NCBI RefSeq assembly: GCF_039537705.1
Contig: NZ_BAABBA010000011.1
Coordinates: 1-64,000 of the forward strand
DNA: 64,000 nt
Reading direction: 5' to 3'
DNA from: Georgenia daeguensis
Lineage (GTDB): Bacteria > Actinomycetota > Actinomycetes > Actinomycetales > Actinomycetaceae
Part shown: positions 42,100 through 50,290 of the stretch, piece by piece
Numbering within the stretch: position 1 is the first letter of the stretch
How the letters are laid out: every line of letters begins with the position of its first letter
Notes under the pieces: generated by a model
Databases searched by the model: none
Told to the model about the DNA's origin: nothing
What the model saw: only the letters and a program-made list of their open reading frames with translations
Program-made: the position numbers and the translations under genes

Positions 42100-43125
42100 G
42101 TGGATGAGGTCCGTGAGTGGTGGGTCGACCGGCTCGGCGTCGACGGGCGCCGGGACGTGCCGTGGCGCCCGGGGCCCGAGCGGGCCGCCGGAAAGCCGCT
42201 GGACCCGCGCTGGACCGAGCAGGAGGTCACCCTGGGAGCCCCGGGTGACGAGCTGACCTGCGTGATCGTGCGGCCGTCCGAGGCCGACGGCGCCGTGGCC
42301 CGGCCTGCCCTCGGTCCGGCACCCGCACGCCGGCCTGCCGTCGTCGTGCCGTTCTACGACGTCGAGTCCGTCCTCGGCCGCCCGTCGCCGCGCCCGACCA
42401 CCCCCGGTGCGCTCCACGCCTTCGCCGCGCCGCTCGTCGAGGCGGGCCTCGTCGTCATGGTGGTGCCGTGGTGGTTCGAGACCGTCGCGGGGACCGACGC
42501 ACCCGCGGACCTGGACGGCCGGTACGGGCCGGCCGCCGCACGGCACGCGGCCACCCGGGCGGACACCCCGCTCGGGCGCAGCGTCTCCGACGTCATCGCC
42601 GCCGTCGACCACCTGCGCACGCTCGACGACGTCGACCCCGGGCGGATCGGCCTGCTCGGCCACTCGCTCGGCGGCAAGCTCACCCTCGTCACCGCCGCCC
42701 TCGACCCGCGCGTCGCGGCCGCCGCCGCGCACGAGCCCGGCGTGGGGTTCGCCCACTCGAACTGGGCGGCGCCCTGGTACCTGGGAGAGCATGTGCCCAA
42801 GGACCGCGACCTGGACGAGTTGCTCGGCCTCGTCGCGCCCCGCCCCTTCCTTCTCGTCGGCGGCGGCTCGAGCGACGGCGCGCACAACCGCGACCTTCTC
42901 GCCCAGGCGGCAGCGCGGTGGGGGGAGGGCGGCGGGCTCGACGTGCTCACGCACGACGGCGGCCACCCGGTCCCGCCGCACGTGCTCGCCGCGTGCGTCG
43001 CCTGGCTGGCGGGTCACCTCGCCGGCCCGGGCGCCGACACCGGTGGCACGCCCCGGCCGGAGCAGCTTGTATCGACCCTGCCCGGAGCGGGCACGACGGC
43101 GGGAGGCCGGGCATGGCACGCGTGA
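42100..43125 (+). CDS. Alpha/beta-hydrolase, dienelactone-hydrolase or acetyl-esterase-like
   Basis: About 341 residues. RRPAVVVPFYDVESVLG starts the core. VDPGRIGLLGHSLGGKLTLVTAAL carries the G-H-S-L-G nucleophile elbow (about residue 188). LLGLVAPRPFLLVGGGSSDG and VLTHDGGHPVPPHV hold the probable acid and histidine. No signal peptide, so it acts on intracellular, probably acetylated, sugars. Starts in frame are GTG 42079, 42082 and 42100; none has a ribosome site. With the operator at 42065-42078, GTG 42100 is the most reasonable, perhaps on a near-leaderless transcript. It overlaps the LacI gene by 13 bp. Confidence 0.75.
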   Translation: MDEVREWWVDRLGVDGRRDVPWRPGPERAAGKPLDPRWTEQEVTLGAPGDELTCVIVRPSEADGAVARPALGPAPARRPAVVVPFYDVESVLGRPSPRPTTPGALHAFAAPLVEAGLVVMVVPWWFETVAGTDAPADLDGRYGPAAARHAATRADTPLGRSVSDVIAAVDHLRTLDDVDPGRIGLLGHSLGGKLTLVTAALDPRVAAAAAHEPGVGFAHSNWAAPWYLGEHVPKDRDLDELLGLVAPRPFLLVGGGSSDGAHNRDLLAQAAARWGEGGGLDVLTHDGGHPVPPHVLAACVAWLAGHLAGPGADTGGTPRPEQLVSTLPGAGTTAGGRAWHA

Positions 43126-44105
43126 CCATCTACTCGATCGCACGGGAGTTGGGAGTCTCGGCGTCGACGGTCTCGCGCGCCTTCTCCCGCCCCGACCTCG
43201 TGCGCTCCGACGTCCGCGAGCGGATCATGGCCGAGGCCGACCGGCTCGGGTACGCGCCCAACCGGGCCGCCCGCGGCCTGGCCACCGGGCGCACCGGGCT
43301 CATCGGCCTGCTCGTCCCCGACATCACCAACCCCTTCTTCCCGCCGCTGGTGCGGGCGGTGGAGCAGGCGGCCGGCGCGCGCGACGTCGGGGTCCTGCTC
43401 GTGGACGCCGAGGCCAACGGCAGGGCCGAGCCCCGGCTCGTCCGGCAGCTCGCCGCGCAGGTGGACGGGCTCGTCGTCGCGTCCCCGCGCGCCTCGAGCG
43501 CGGCCCTCAAGGACGTGGTCGGCGGCCTGCCCGCCGTCGTCGTCAACCGCACCATCCAGGGTCTGCCCGGCGTCGTGTGCGACAACACCGGAGCCCTCCG
43601 GGCGGCCGCCGATCATCTCCGCGAGCACGGGCACACCAAGCTCGCGCTGCTGCGGGGCCCCGCGGACTCGTGGGCCGCCGGCCGCCGCGCGCAGGCCGTG
43701 CGCCGGTGGGCGGACGAGCACGAGGTCGAGCTCGTCGAGCTCGGGCCGTTCGAGGCTCAGTTCGAGGACGGCCGTGCGGCAGCCCGCGTGCTCGTCGACT
43801 CCGGGGCCACCGGGATCCTCGCGTTCGACGACCTCATGGCGTGCGGGGTCCTCTCGGGCCTGGCGGAGCTGGGCGTGCACGCCCCGGTGGACGTGAGCGT
43901 CGTCGGGTGCGACGACGTGCTCCTGGCGCGGACGATGACCCCGGCCCTGACGACCGTGACCGCCCCCATCGACGAGCTCGGGCGGCGGGCCGTCGAGCTG
44001 CTCGAGCAGGTGGTGGCCGGGGAGGCCGTCCGCAGCGCGAGGGTCGAGGGCGTGCTCACCGTCCGGGGGACGACGGGGCCGGCGCCGCGGCGACGGCGGG
44101 GCTGA
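43113..44105 (+). CDS. LacI-family regulator B
   Basis: 330 residues. The HTH is VTIYSIARELGVSASTVSRAFSRPDLV at residues 4-30. The VSxSTVSRAFxRP form differs from regulators A and C. The effector domain starts TGLIGLLVPDITNPFFPPLV. GGAGG six bases before ATG 43113. It is in a two-gene unit behind operator site 4, so it is well placed to be the autoregulated repressor of the TGCAAnCGnTTGCA sites; this is inference from position and the distinct recognition helix. Its 3' end overlaps the convergent AGE gene by 50 bp, with no room for a terminator. Confidence 0.92.
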   Translation: MARVTIYSIARELGVSASTVSRAFSRPDLVRSDVRERIMAEADRLGYAPNRAARGLATGRTGLIGLLVPDITNPFFPPLVRAVEQAAGARDVGVLLVDAEANGRAEPRLVRQLAAQVDGLVVASPRASSAALKDVVGGLPAVVVNRTIQGLPGVVCDNTGALRAAADHLREHGHTKLALLRGPADSWAAGRRAQAVRRWADEHEVELVELGPFEAQFEDGRAAARVLVDSGATGILAFDDLMACGVLSGLAELGVHAPVDVSVVGCDDVLLARTMTPALTTVTAPIDELGRRAVELLEQVVAGEAVRSARVEGVLTVRGTTGPAPRRRRG

Positions 44106-45363
44106 CCCCGGCCGGGGGGCCGCCGTCGTCGTCCCCGAGCGCGACGATCTGGGCGAGGTTGCGCGCGACGTGGAACGGGTCCTTGACCGGCAGGGCGACC
44201 ACCTCGTCGAGCGGTGCGGCGCGACGGTCCCGGATCTGCACCCACTCCGCGCCCTCGTCCCCGCCGGGGAACGTCTCGAGCGTGTACCGCCAGATCCTCT
44301 CGAACCACTCGGCCGCCGCGGGGTCCCCGTACCGGTGGGCCGCGATCGCGGTGGTGGCGCTCGCCTCGGAGTGCACCCACCACAGCTTGGTGTCCCAGGT
44401 GCGCACGACGAGGTCCTCGTACGGCGTCCCGCCCGAGGCTCCGGACGGGCGACCCGGGCCGTCCGCGTCGGTGTAGCGCAGCAGGCCGCCGTGCTCGCCG
44501 TCCCAGCCCAGCTCGCACAGGGCGGCGACGGCGCGGAGCAGGGCGGGGCGGGCGTCGTCGCGACCCAGGAGCTCGGCGGCCTCGAGCGCCACCCACACCG
44601 CCTCGAGCCCGTGGCCGGGCACCCGGTGCCGAGCGACGAGGGTGCCGCCGCGGTCCGCGTCGCTCGGCACCATCTCGGCGAAGGTCCCGCCGGGCAGCTG
44701 GTGCCCCAGGACGTGGTCGAGCTCGCCGGCCGTCCAGTCCGCGTGCCCGGGCACTCCGAGCGTGCGGGCGGCCCCCTCGTGGACGACGAGCGTGTTGAGC
44801 AGGATGAGGTGCGGGCCGAACGCGCGGTGCCCCGGCGGGACCTCGTACGGCGGAGTGGGCGCGGTCCCGGCGAGGATGTCGCGGCGGGCCCGGTCGAGCA
44901 CCGGCTCCGCCGGCTCCAGCCAGCCCGGGTCGCCGGAGACCCGGGCGAGCTCCGCGAGGCCCATGACGGCGAAGAGGTCCGCGTAGACGCTGCGCGCCGG
45001 CGGCTCGGCGGCCGCGCTGCCGTCGCGGTGCACCCGGAAGCGGCAGGTGCCGTCGTCGAGGATCGCGTGCTCGCGCAGGAACCTCGCGCCTCGGCCGGCG
45101 ACGGCGAGGAGATGATCGGCGTCGAAGGAGACCAGCCCGCGTCTCGCGAGGTCCGCCAGGTGGGCCAGCAGCCACACGAAGCGGCCCTGGGACCAGGTGA
45201 ACTTGTCCGTCGAGGTGCGCTCGTGCCCACGGTTGTCGAAGCACGTGTGGAAGCCGCCGTGCCGCTCGTCGACCCCCCGCTCGAGCCAGAACGGCATGAC
45301 GACGTCCTCGAGCTCGCGGCGGGCCCGCGAGGGGGCGTGGCTGAAGGCGTGTCCGGGGTTCAC
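44056..45363 (-). CDS. AGE family epimerase/isomerase (N-acylglucosamine 2-epimerase-like)
   Basis: 435 residues, predicted (alpha/alpha)6 barrel. Family segments are MPFWLERGVDERHGGFHTCFDNRG, TDKFTWSQGRFVWLLAHLA, DLFAVMGLAELARV, HRVPGHGLEAVWVALEAAELLG and WDTKLWWVHSEASATTAIAAHR, including the conserved histidines of the active site. Members interconvert GlcNAc and ManNAc, glucose and mannose, or cellobiose and glucosyl-mannose. In this locus the partner genes nagB and nagA, divergent across the two operators, favour an amino-sugar substrate. The C-terminus (GGPPAGVSPAVAAAPAPSSPGR) is a low-complexity tail that overlaps the 3' end of LacI B. Confidence 0.9.
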   Translation of the reverse strand: MNPGHAFSHAPSRARRELEDVVMPFWLERGVDERHGGFHTCFDNRGHERTSTDKFTWSQGRFVWLLAHLADLARRGLVSFDADHLLAVAGRGARFLREHAILDDGTCRFRVHRDGSAAAEPPARSVYADLFAVMGLAELARVSGDPGWLEPAEPVLDRARRDILAGTAPTPPYEVPPGHRAFGPHLILLNTLVVHEGAARTLGVPGHADWTAGELDHVLGHQLPGGTFAEMVPSDADRGGTLVARHRVPGHGLEAVWVALEAAELLGRDDARPALLRAVAALCELGWDGEHGGLLRYTDADGPGRPSGASGGTPYEDLVVRTWDTKLWWVHSEASATTAIAAHRYGDPAAAEWFERIWRYTLETFPGGDEGAEWVQIRDRRAAPLDEVVALPVKDPFHVARNLAQIVALGDDDGGPPAGVSPAVAAAPAPSSPGR

Positions 45364-45395
45364 CAGGGCGACGCTAGCGCTCCGGGCGCGCGGCC

Positions 45396-45409
45396 TGCAA
45401 TCGCTTGCA
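45396..45409. promoter_or_regulatory. LacI-type operator, site 5
   Basis: TGCAATCGCTTGCA. It contains the TTGCAC -35 box (45405-45410) of the nagB promoter and lies 33 bp upstream of the AGE start on the other strand. Confidence 0.75.
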
Positions 45410-45433
45410 CGGTGAACGTGGGCCGGTTATGGT
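45405..45433 (+). promoter_or_regulatory. nagBA promoter between two operators
   Basis: TTGCAC (45405-45410), 17-base spacer, TATGGT (45428-45433). Operator 5 covers the -35 box; operator 6 begins at the last base of the -10 box. Centres are 37 bp apart. Confidence 0.65.
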
Positions 45434-45446
45434 GCAACCGATTGCA
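45433..45446. promoter_or_regulatory. LacI-type operator, site 6
   Basis: TGCAACCGATTGCA, identical to site 1, placed over the likely transcription start of nagB, 14 bp before its ATG. Confidence 0.75.
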
Positions 45447-45460
45447 ACGATTGGGGAGAC

Positions 45461-46321
45461 ATGAACGATGTGCCGACCGCGTCGCCGCTGACGTCCGGTG
45501 TCCACGTGCACCCGACGCCGGAGGCGGCGGGGGCAGACGCCGCCCGCACCGCCGCGGCCGCGATCCTCGACGCGCTCCGGGCCCGGGGGCGGGCGAGGGT
45601 GATCTTCGCCAGCGCGCCGTCCCAGGAGCAGATGCTCGCCGCCCTCGCCGCGGACGCGCGCATCGACTGGTCGCTCGTGACGAGCTTCCACATGGATGAG
45701 TACCTCGGTCTGGCTCCGGACCGACCTCAGGCGTTCGGCCGGTGGCTCCAGGACCGGCTCCCGGCGGCGGCCCAGGCGGGCTTCGTCCGCATCGACACGA
45801 CCGCCGACCCGACGGCGGAGGCGGCACGCTACGCCGGCCTGCTGTCCGAGGCGCCGATCGACCTGACGTGCCTCGGTCTCGGGATCAACGGGCACGTGGC
45901 CTTCAACGAGCCGGACGTCGCCCGGTTCGACGACCCCGAGCAGCTGCGGGTCATCGAGCTGGACGCGCGGTCCCGCGACCAGCAGGTGGCGGAGGGGCTG
46001 TTCGACACGCTCGACGACGTCCCGACCCGGGCGCTCACGCTCACCGTCCCCGCGTTGACCTCGGCCGCCGTCGTCGTCGCGACGGTCCTCGGCGCGCACA
46101 AGGCGCGCGCCGTCGCGGACGCGCTCGTGGGCCCGGTCTCGCCGAGCTGCCCGGGGAGCGTCCTGCGGGAGCACCCGCGCGCGTCCATGCACCTCGACGC
46201 GGCCGCCGCCTCGTTGCTGCCCGAGCCTGCCGGGGTGCCCGAGCCTGCCGGGGTGCCCGAGCCTGCGGGCGTGCCCGTGCGTACGGGCGCCGGGGCGTCC
46301 GGGCACGTCACGGCCTCCTGA
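45461..46321 (+). CDS. nagB: Glucosamine-6-phosphate deaminase
   Basis: 286 residues against about 266 in the standard enzyme. It converts glucosamine 6-phosphate to fructose 6-phosphate and ammonia. The active-site segments are TSFHMDEYLGL (about residue 74-84) and TCLGLGINGHVAFNEPD (about 138-154), plus VPTRALTLTVPAL. The extra length is a C-terminal tail with a 6-residue unit, PEPAGV, repeated three times (about residues 254-271). GGGGAG lies just before the ATG. First gene of the operon with nagA, 7 bp apart, behind operators 5 and 6. Confidence 0.93.
   Translation: MNDVPTASPLTSGVHVHPTPEAAGADAARTAAAAILDALRARGRARVIFASAPSQEQMLAALAADARIDWSLVTSFHMDEYLGLAPDRPQAFGRWLQDRLPAAAQAGFVRIDTTADPTAEAARYAGLLSEAPIDLTCLGLGINGHVAFNEPDVARFDDPEQLRVIELDARSRDQQVAEGLFDTLDDVPTRALTLTVPALTSAAVVVATVLGAHKARAVADALVGPVSPSCPGSVLREHPRASMHLDAAAASLLPEPAGVPEPAGVPEPAGVPVRTGAGASGHVTAS
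46220..46273 (+). repeat. 18-bp tandem repeat, three copies, in the nagB tail
   Basis: The unit CCCGAGCCTGCCGGGGTG occurs at 46220-46237 and 46238-46255 identically, and at 46256-46273 with two changes. It stays in frame and encodes PEPAGV. Copy number could vary by slippage. Confidence 0.9.
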
Positions 46322-46328
46322 CGGTACG

Positions 46329-47360
46329 GTGCCCACCGTGCGCAGCCAGCAGCCGGGCCTGGTCGACCTGCAGGTCAACGGGTTCGCCGGGCACGACGTC
46401 AACGCGGACGACGTGACGCCCGAGGTCGTCGTCGAGCTCACCCGTGCGCTGTGGCGCGAGGGGGTGACGAGGTACCTGCCGACGATCGTGACCGCCGGGG
46501 AGGAGAAGATCCTCAGGGCCCTCCGGGCCGTCGCCGAGGCACGCACGGCCGACGAGCACGTCGCGGCGTCGATCGTCGGCGTGCACGTCGAGGGCCCCGC
46601 GCTCAGCCCGGCCGACGGCGCCCGCGGGGCGCACGACCTGGAGCACCTCCGTGACCCCGACCCCGCCGAGCTCGACCGGTGGCAGCAGGCGTGCGGCGGG
46701 CTCGTCCGGATCGTCACGCTCGCTCCCGAACGGCCCGGCTCCGCGGAGTACGTCGCGGCCGCCCGCGCGAGCGGGGTCGTGGTGTCCGTCGGCCACACCG
46801 CGGCCACGGCCGACGAGATCAGGGGGGCGGCCCACGCCGGCGCGACGCTGGCCACGCACGTGGGCAACGGCTGCCGGGCGACCCTCCCGCGTCACCCGAA
46901 CCACCTGTGGGCGATCCTCGCCGAGGACCGGCTGACCGCGATGCTCATCGCGGACGGCCATCACCTGCCGCCGGACACGCTGACCACCATGATCCGCGCC
47001 AAGTCTCCCGAGCGGTGCGTGCTGACGTCGGACTCGGCGGCGCTCGCGGGCCGGCCGCCGGGGGACTACGAGACGCCCGTCGGCGGGGCGGTCACCGTCG
47101 GCGAGGACGGTCGGCTCACGCTCGCCGGCACCTCGCTGCTCGCCGGGTCGGGCCGCTCGCTGCGCGCCTGCCTCGACTGGGCCGGCGAACACCTGCCGTT
47201 CGACGAGACGGCCCTCCTCGCGATGGCCACGGGCAACCCCGCCCGCGTGCTGGGGATCGAGGACGTCGCGGCCGGCGACGTCGTCGAGGTCGAGCGCGAG
47301 GACGGGACCACCCGGGTCCTCTCGACGACGGTCGCCGGGGCCACCGTCTACCGCGCGTGA
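46329..47360 (+). CDS. nagA: N-acetylglucosamine-6-phosphate deacetylase (N-terminally short)
   Basis: 343 residues (334 if GTG 46338 is used) against about 380 usual. It removes acetate from N-acetylglucosamine 6-phosphate for NagB. The metal glutamate is in GVHVEGPALSPADGARGAH (about residue 88), the first metal histidine in VSVGHTAATADEI (about 156), the second in ATHVGNGC (about 178), then IADGHHLP and the catalytic aspartate in LTSDSAAL (about 235). The protein begins directly at PGLVDLQVNGFAGHDVN, so the N-terminal half of the usual beta-sandwich is missing while the C-terminal half is present. No alternative upstream start exists without entering nagB. It is probably active, but this should be noted. 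Confidence 0.88.
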   Translation: MPTVRSQQPGLVDLQVNGFAGHDVNADDVTPEVVVELTRALWREGVTRYLPTIVTAGEEKILRALRAVAEARTADEHVAASIVGVHVEGPALSPADGARGAHDLEHLRDPDPAELDRWQQACGGLVRIVTLAPERPGSAEYVAAARASGVVVSVGHTAATADEIRGAAHAGATLATHVGNGCRATLPRHPNHLWAILAEDRLTAMLIADGHHLPPDTLTTMIRAKSPERCVLTSDSAALAGRPPGDYETPVGGAVTVGEDGRLTLAGTSLLAGSGRSLRACLDWAGEHLPFDETALLAMATGNPARVLGIEDVAAGDVVEVEREDGTTRVLSTTVAGATVYRA

Positions 47361-47387
47361 GGTGATGCGGCCGGAGGCCCGGTGCCC

Positions 47388-48404
47388 TCAGCGCCGCGGC
47401 GCCGGGGCCGTCGAGCCGCGCACGACGAGCTCCGTGCCGAGCGAGGCCACCAGCGGGTCCGCCGTCGGCGCGGGCGCGAGCGCCATCTCCAGGGCGGCGG
47501 CGCCCATGGCGCGCAGCGGGAGGCGCACTGTCGTCAGCGACGGGATGAGGTCCCGGGCGATCGCGATGTCGTTGAAGCCGGCCACGGACACCTCGTCCGG
47601 GACGGCGCGTCCCGCCTCGCGCAGGCGTGCGAGGGCCCCGATCGCCATCTGGTCGGCGGAGCCGACGATCGCGGTGAGCCCGGGGTGCCGGGCGAGCAGC
47701 TCGGCGGCGCCGTCGTACCCGCCGTCCCGGGTGGCCGGGCCGTGTCGTACCACCACCGTGCCGCCGGCGGCCTCGACCCTCTCACGCAGGCCCTCGACGC
47801 GCTCGAGGGTGGAGGCGACGGCGGGGTCGCCGGCGACGACCCCGACCTCGCGGTGGCCGAGGCTCACGAGGTGGGCGCCGAGCCGGCGGGCGCCGGAGCG
47901 GTTGTCGGCGAGCACCCGGTCGACGTCGAACTGCGCCTGGCCGATCGCGACGACGCGGCCGCCGGCCGCCTCGAAGGAGCGGCTCCGGGTGGCCATCGCC
48001 GAGGTGTAGTGCTCGTCGGTGAGCCCGGACCCGGCGATGATCACGATGCCCGTGCGGTGGGCCTGGAGCAGCCGGAAGTACTCGAGCTCGCGGTCGACGT
48101 CGCGGTGGGTGTGGCAGATGGTGACCAGCAGGTGGCGCGCGGCGGCGACCTCCTGGATGCCGTTGACGATCTCGGAGAAGTACGGGTCGTCGACCTCGCC
48201 GACGAGGACGCCGACGGTGCCCTCGTTGCCGCGCAGCAGCGCCCGCGCCTGCGCGTTGGGGACGTAGTCCAGCTCGCGCGCGGCCCGCTCCACGCGCTCG
48301 CGCAGCTCCGGGGCCACGGGGTAGTCGCTGCCCGAGAGCACGCGCGAGGCCGTGGGGGCCGACACGCCGGCGTGGCGCGCGACGTCGCGCAGCTTGACGG
48401 CCAT
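47388..48404 (-). CDS. LacI-family regulator C
   Basis: 338 residues, close paralogue of regulator A. HTH: KLRDVARHAGVSAPTASRVLSG. The effector domain has TVGVLVGEVDDPYFSEIVNGIQ and the segment DVDRELEYFRLLQAHRTGIV, unchanged between the two. A 152-bp stretch (48022-48173) is base-for-base identical to 19405-19556. It is the last gene of the minus-strand transporter operon, 12 bp after the esterase, so it is probably co-transcribed and may recognise the substrate imported by that system. Its operator may be the AGAAA...TTTCT type rather than TGCAAnCGnTTGCA. Confidence 0.92.
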   Translation of the reverse strand: MAVKLRDVARHAGVSAPTASRVLSGSDYPVAPELRERVERAARELDYVPNAQARALLRGNEGTVGVLVGEVDDPYFSEIVNGIQEVAAARHLLVTICHTHRDVDRELEYFRLLQAHRTGIVIIAGSGLTDEHYTSAMATRSRSFEAAGGRVVAIGQAQFDVDRVLADNRSGARRLGAHLVSLGHREVGVVAGDPAVASTLERVEGLRERVEAAGGTVVVRHGPATRDGGYDGAAELLARHPGLTAIVGSADQMAIGALARLREAGRAVPDEVSVAGFNDIAIARDLIPSLTTVRLPLRAMGAAALEMALAPAPTADPLVASLGTELVVRGSTAPAPRR

Positions 48405-48416
48405 GATCCGTGCCCT

Positions 48417-49406
48417 TCAGGCGGCCGCGGGGACCGTGGCGAGGAGCTCGCGGACGAACCGCAGCTGGTTGGAGGACTGGTACGGCCCGCCCGCCTCGTG
48501 CCGGTTGTAGGGCCACACGTCGATGCTCTTGCGCCCGGCGTAGTGGTTGTAGGCGGCGTAGACGGACGAGGAGGGGACGACGTCGTCCATCAGCGCCACC
48601 GAGAACCGTGCCGGGACGGTGGCGCGGACGGCGAAGTTCATGCCGTCGACGTAGGAGAGCGTCCGGAACACGTCGTCGGCGCGGTCGCGGTGCGTGCGCA
48701 GGAAGGTCCAGATCTCCCGGTAGGTGTTGCCCTCGACCACCTCCATCGCCCGCCTCGGGTGGCACAGCGCGGGGACGTCGACGAGCGCCCCCGCGAGCCC
48801 CTGTGCGAGACCCGCGACCGCCAGGGCGGTGCCGCCGCCGAGGCTGCCCCCGGCCACCACGATCCGGTCGGGGTCGACGTCCGGGTGCTCCCGCACGGCG
48901 TCGACGGCGCGGACGCCGTCGGTGTAGAGACGACGGAAGTAGAAGTGCTCGGGATCGAGGATCCCGCGGGTCGAGTAGCCCACGGCCTGGGCGCCGGCGC
49001 TGGAGCCGCTGTCGGCCGTGGCGCCCGCCGAGCCGAGGCTCGCACCCTGCCCGCGGTTGTCCATGACGAGGTGGGCGTAGCCGGCCGAGGCCCACAGCGT
49101 CCGCTCGAACGGGAAGCCACGTCCGCCGCCGTAGCCGAGGTACTGCACCACGCACGGCAGCGGGCCGGCCGGTCCGCGCGGCGTGACGAGCCACGCGGCC
49201 ACCGGATCGCCGCCGAAGCCGGGGAAGGAGACGTCGTAGACGTCGAAGACCTCGAGCCCGGCGTCGACTCGCGTGAACGTGGCGCCGGTCCCGGCCGCCC
49301 GCGACTCCTCGACGCTGCGGCGCCAGAAGTGGTCGAAGTCTGCGGGCTCCGTGCGTGCGGGCAGATAGGCCTCCAGCTCCTCGGGCGGGAGGTCCATCCT
49401 CGGCAT
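48417..49406 (-). CDS. Acetylxylan esterase/cephalosporin-C deacetylase family protein 1
   Basis: 329 residues, AXE1-type alpha/beta-hydrolase, cytoplasmic. It removes acetyl groups from sugars or oligosaccharides. FDVYDVSFPGFGGDPVAAWLV, VVQYLGYGGGRGFP and MDNRGQGASLG are family segments. The nucleophile elbow is VVAGGSLGGGTALAVAG (about residue 185), the acid is in ALMDDVVPSSSVYAAYNHY and the histidine in PYNRHEAGG. The ATG overlaps the permease stop (TAATG), so it is coupled to the importer and probably deacetylates imported oligosaccharide. A paralogue lies at 54210-55229. Confidence 0.9.
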   Translation of the reverse strand: MPRMDLPPEELEAYLPARTEPADFDHFWRRSVEESRAAGTGATFTRVDAGLEVFDVYDVSFPGFGGDPVAAWLVTPRGPAGPLPCVVQYLGYGGGRGFPFERTLWASAGYAHLVMDNRGQGASLGSAGATADSGSSAGAQAVGYSTRGILDPEHFYFRRLYTDGVRAVDAVREHPDVDPDRIVVAGGSLGGGTALAVAGLAQGLAGALVDVPALCHPRRAMEVVEGNTYREIWTFLRTHRDRADDVFRTLSYVDGMNFAVRATVPARFSVALMDDVVPSSSVYAAYNHYAGRKSIDVWPYNRHEAGGPYQSSNQLRFVRELLATVPAAA

Positions 49407-50290
49407 TACTTCAGCCCGCTCATCATCACGCCGCGGACGAAGTACTTCTGCAGCAGGATGAAGACGATCAGCGCCGGGATGAACGTGACGACGGCGGCCG
49501 CCATGATGGTCGCGAGGGGGACCTGCTGCTCCTGCAGGGTGTTCAGACCCACCGTGAGGACGTAGTTGTCCGGTGATCGCTGCGAGACCAACGGCCACAG
49601 GAAGTCGTTCCAGTGCCACAGGAAGACGAACGTGCCGAGCGTGGCCATGATCGGCTTGGTCTGGGGCAGGATGATCGACCAGTAGATCCGGAACTCGCCG
49701 GCGCCGTCGATGCGGGCCGCCTCGATGAGCTCGTCAGGGATGTCCTGGATGAACTGGCGCATGAGGAACATCGCCTGGGCGTTGGCGATCGTCGGCACGA
49801 TGAGGCCCCACATGGTGTCCAGGCCCCCGAGCTCGGAGACCAGGATGAACTGGGGGATGAGCGTCAGGTGGTGGGGCACCATCATCATCGCCACGAAGAC
49901 CCAGAAGATCAGCTCCCGGCCGAAGAAGCGCTTCTTCGCGAAGGCGTAGCCGGCCATCGAGGCGAAGAGCAGGACGAGAACCACCGAGACGACCGAGTAG
50001 ATCGTCGAGTTGATCGCCCAGGTCGGCACCGAGCTGCTGCCCAGGGCCCTGCTGTAGGCGTCGAAGGAGATGCTGCTCGGCAGCAGCGAGTCCGGCAGGC
50101 GCACGGCCTGACCCGGCTGCACCGAGAGGGCGAGCATCGCGTAGAACGGGAACGCCGTGAGCAGCGCACCGATCGCCAGCGGCAGGTGGTACAGGCGCCC
50201 ACGCTGGTGCCGGGTGAGCCGCGGCGCGCGCGGCGCAGCCGGGCTCGGGCGGGACGCGGTCCTTGTCTCGGGGGTCGCGACGGCGGTCAT
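49406..50290 (-). CDS. Sugar ABC transporter permease, MalG type
   Basis: 294 residues with six membrane segments. The cytoplasmic coupling loop is ELIEAARIDGAGEFRIYWSIILPQTKP, the EAA motif of binding-protein-dependent permeases. The N-terminal 30 residues are low complexity. ATG overlaps the previous stop (ATGA) and has AAGGAG upstream; a longer reading to 50878 would lie within the other permease. It pairs with the next gene as the membrane channel. Confidence 0.92.
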   Translation of the reverse strand: MTAVATPETRTASRPSPAAPRAPRLTRHQRGRLYHLPLAIGALLTAFPFYAMLALSVQPGQAVRLPDSLLPSSISFDAYSRALGSSSVPTWAINSTIYSVVSVVLVLLFASMAGYAFAKKRFFGRELIFWVFVAMMMVPHHLTLIPQFILVSELGGLDTMWGLIVPTIANAQAMFLMRQFIQDIPDELIEAARIDGAGEFRIYWSIILPQTKPIMATLGTFVFLWHWNDFLWPLVSQRSPDNYVLTVGLNTLQEQQVPLATIMAAAVVTFIPALIVFILLQKYFVRGVMMSGLK

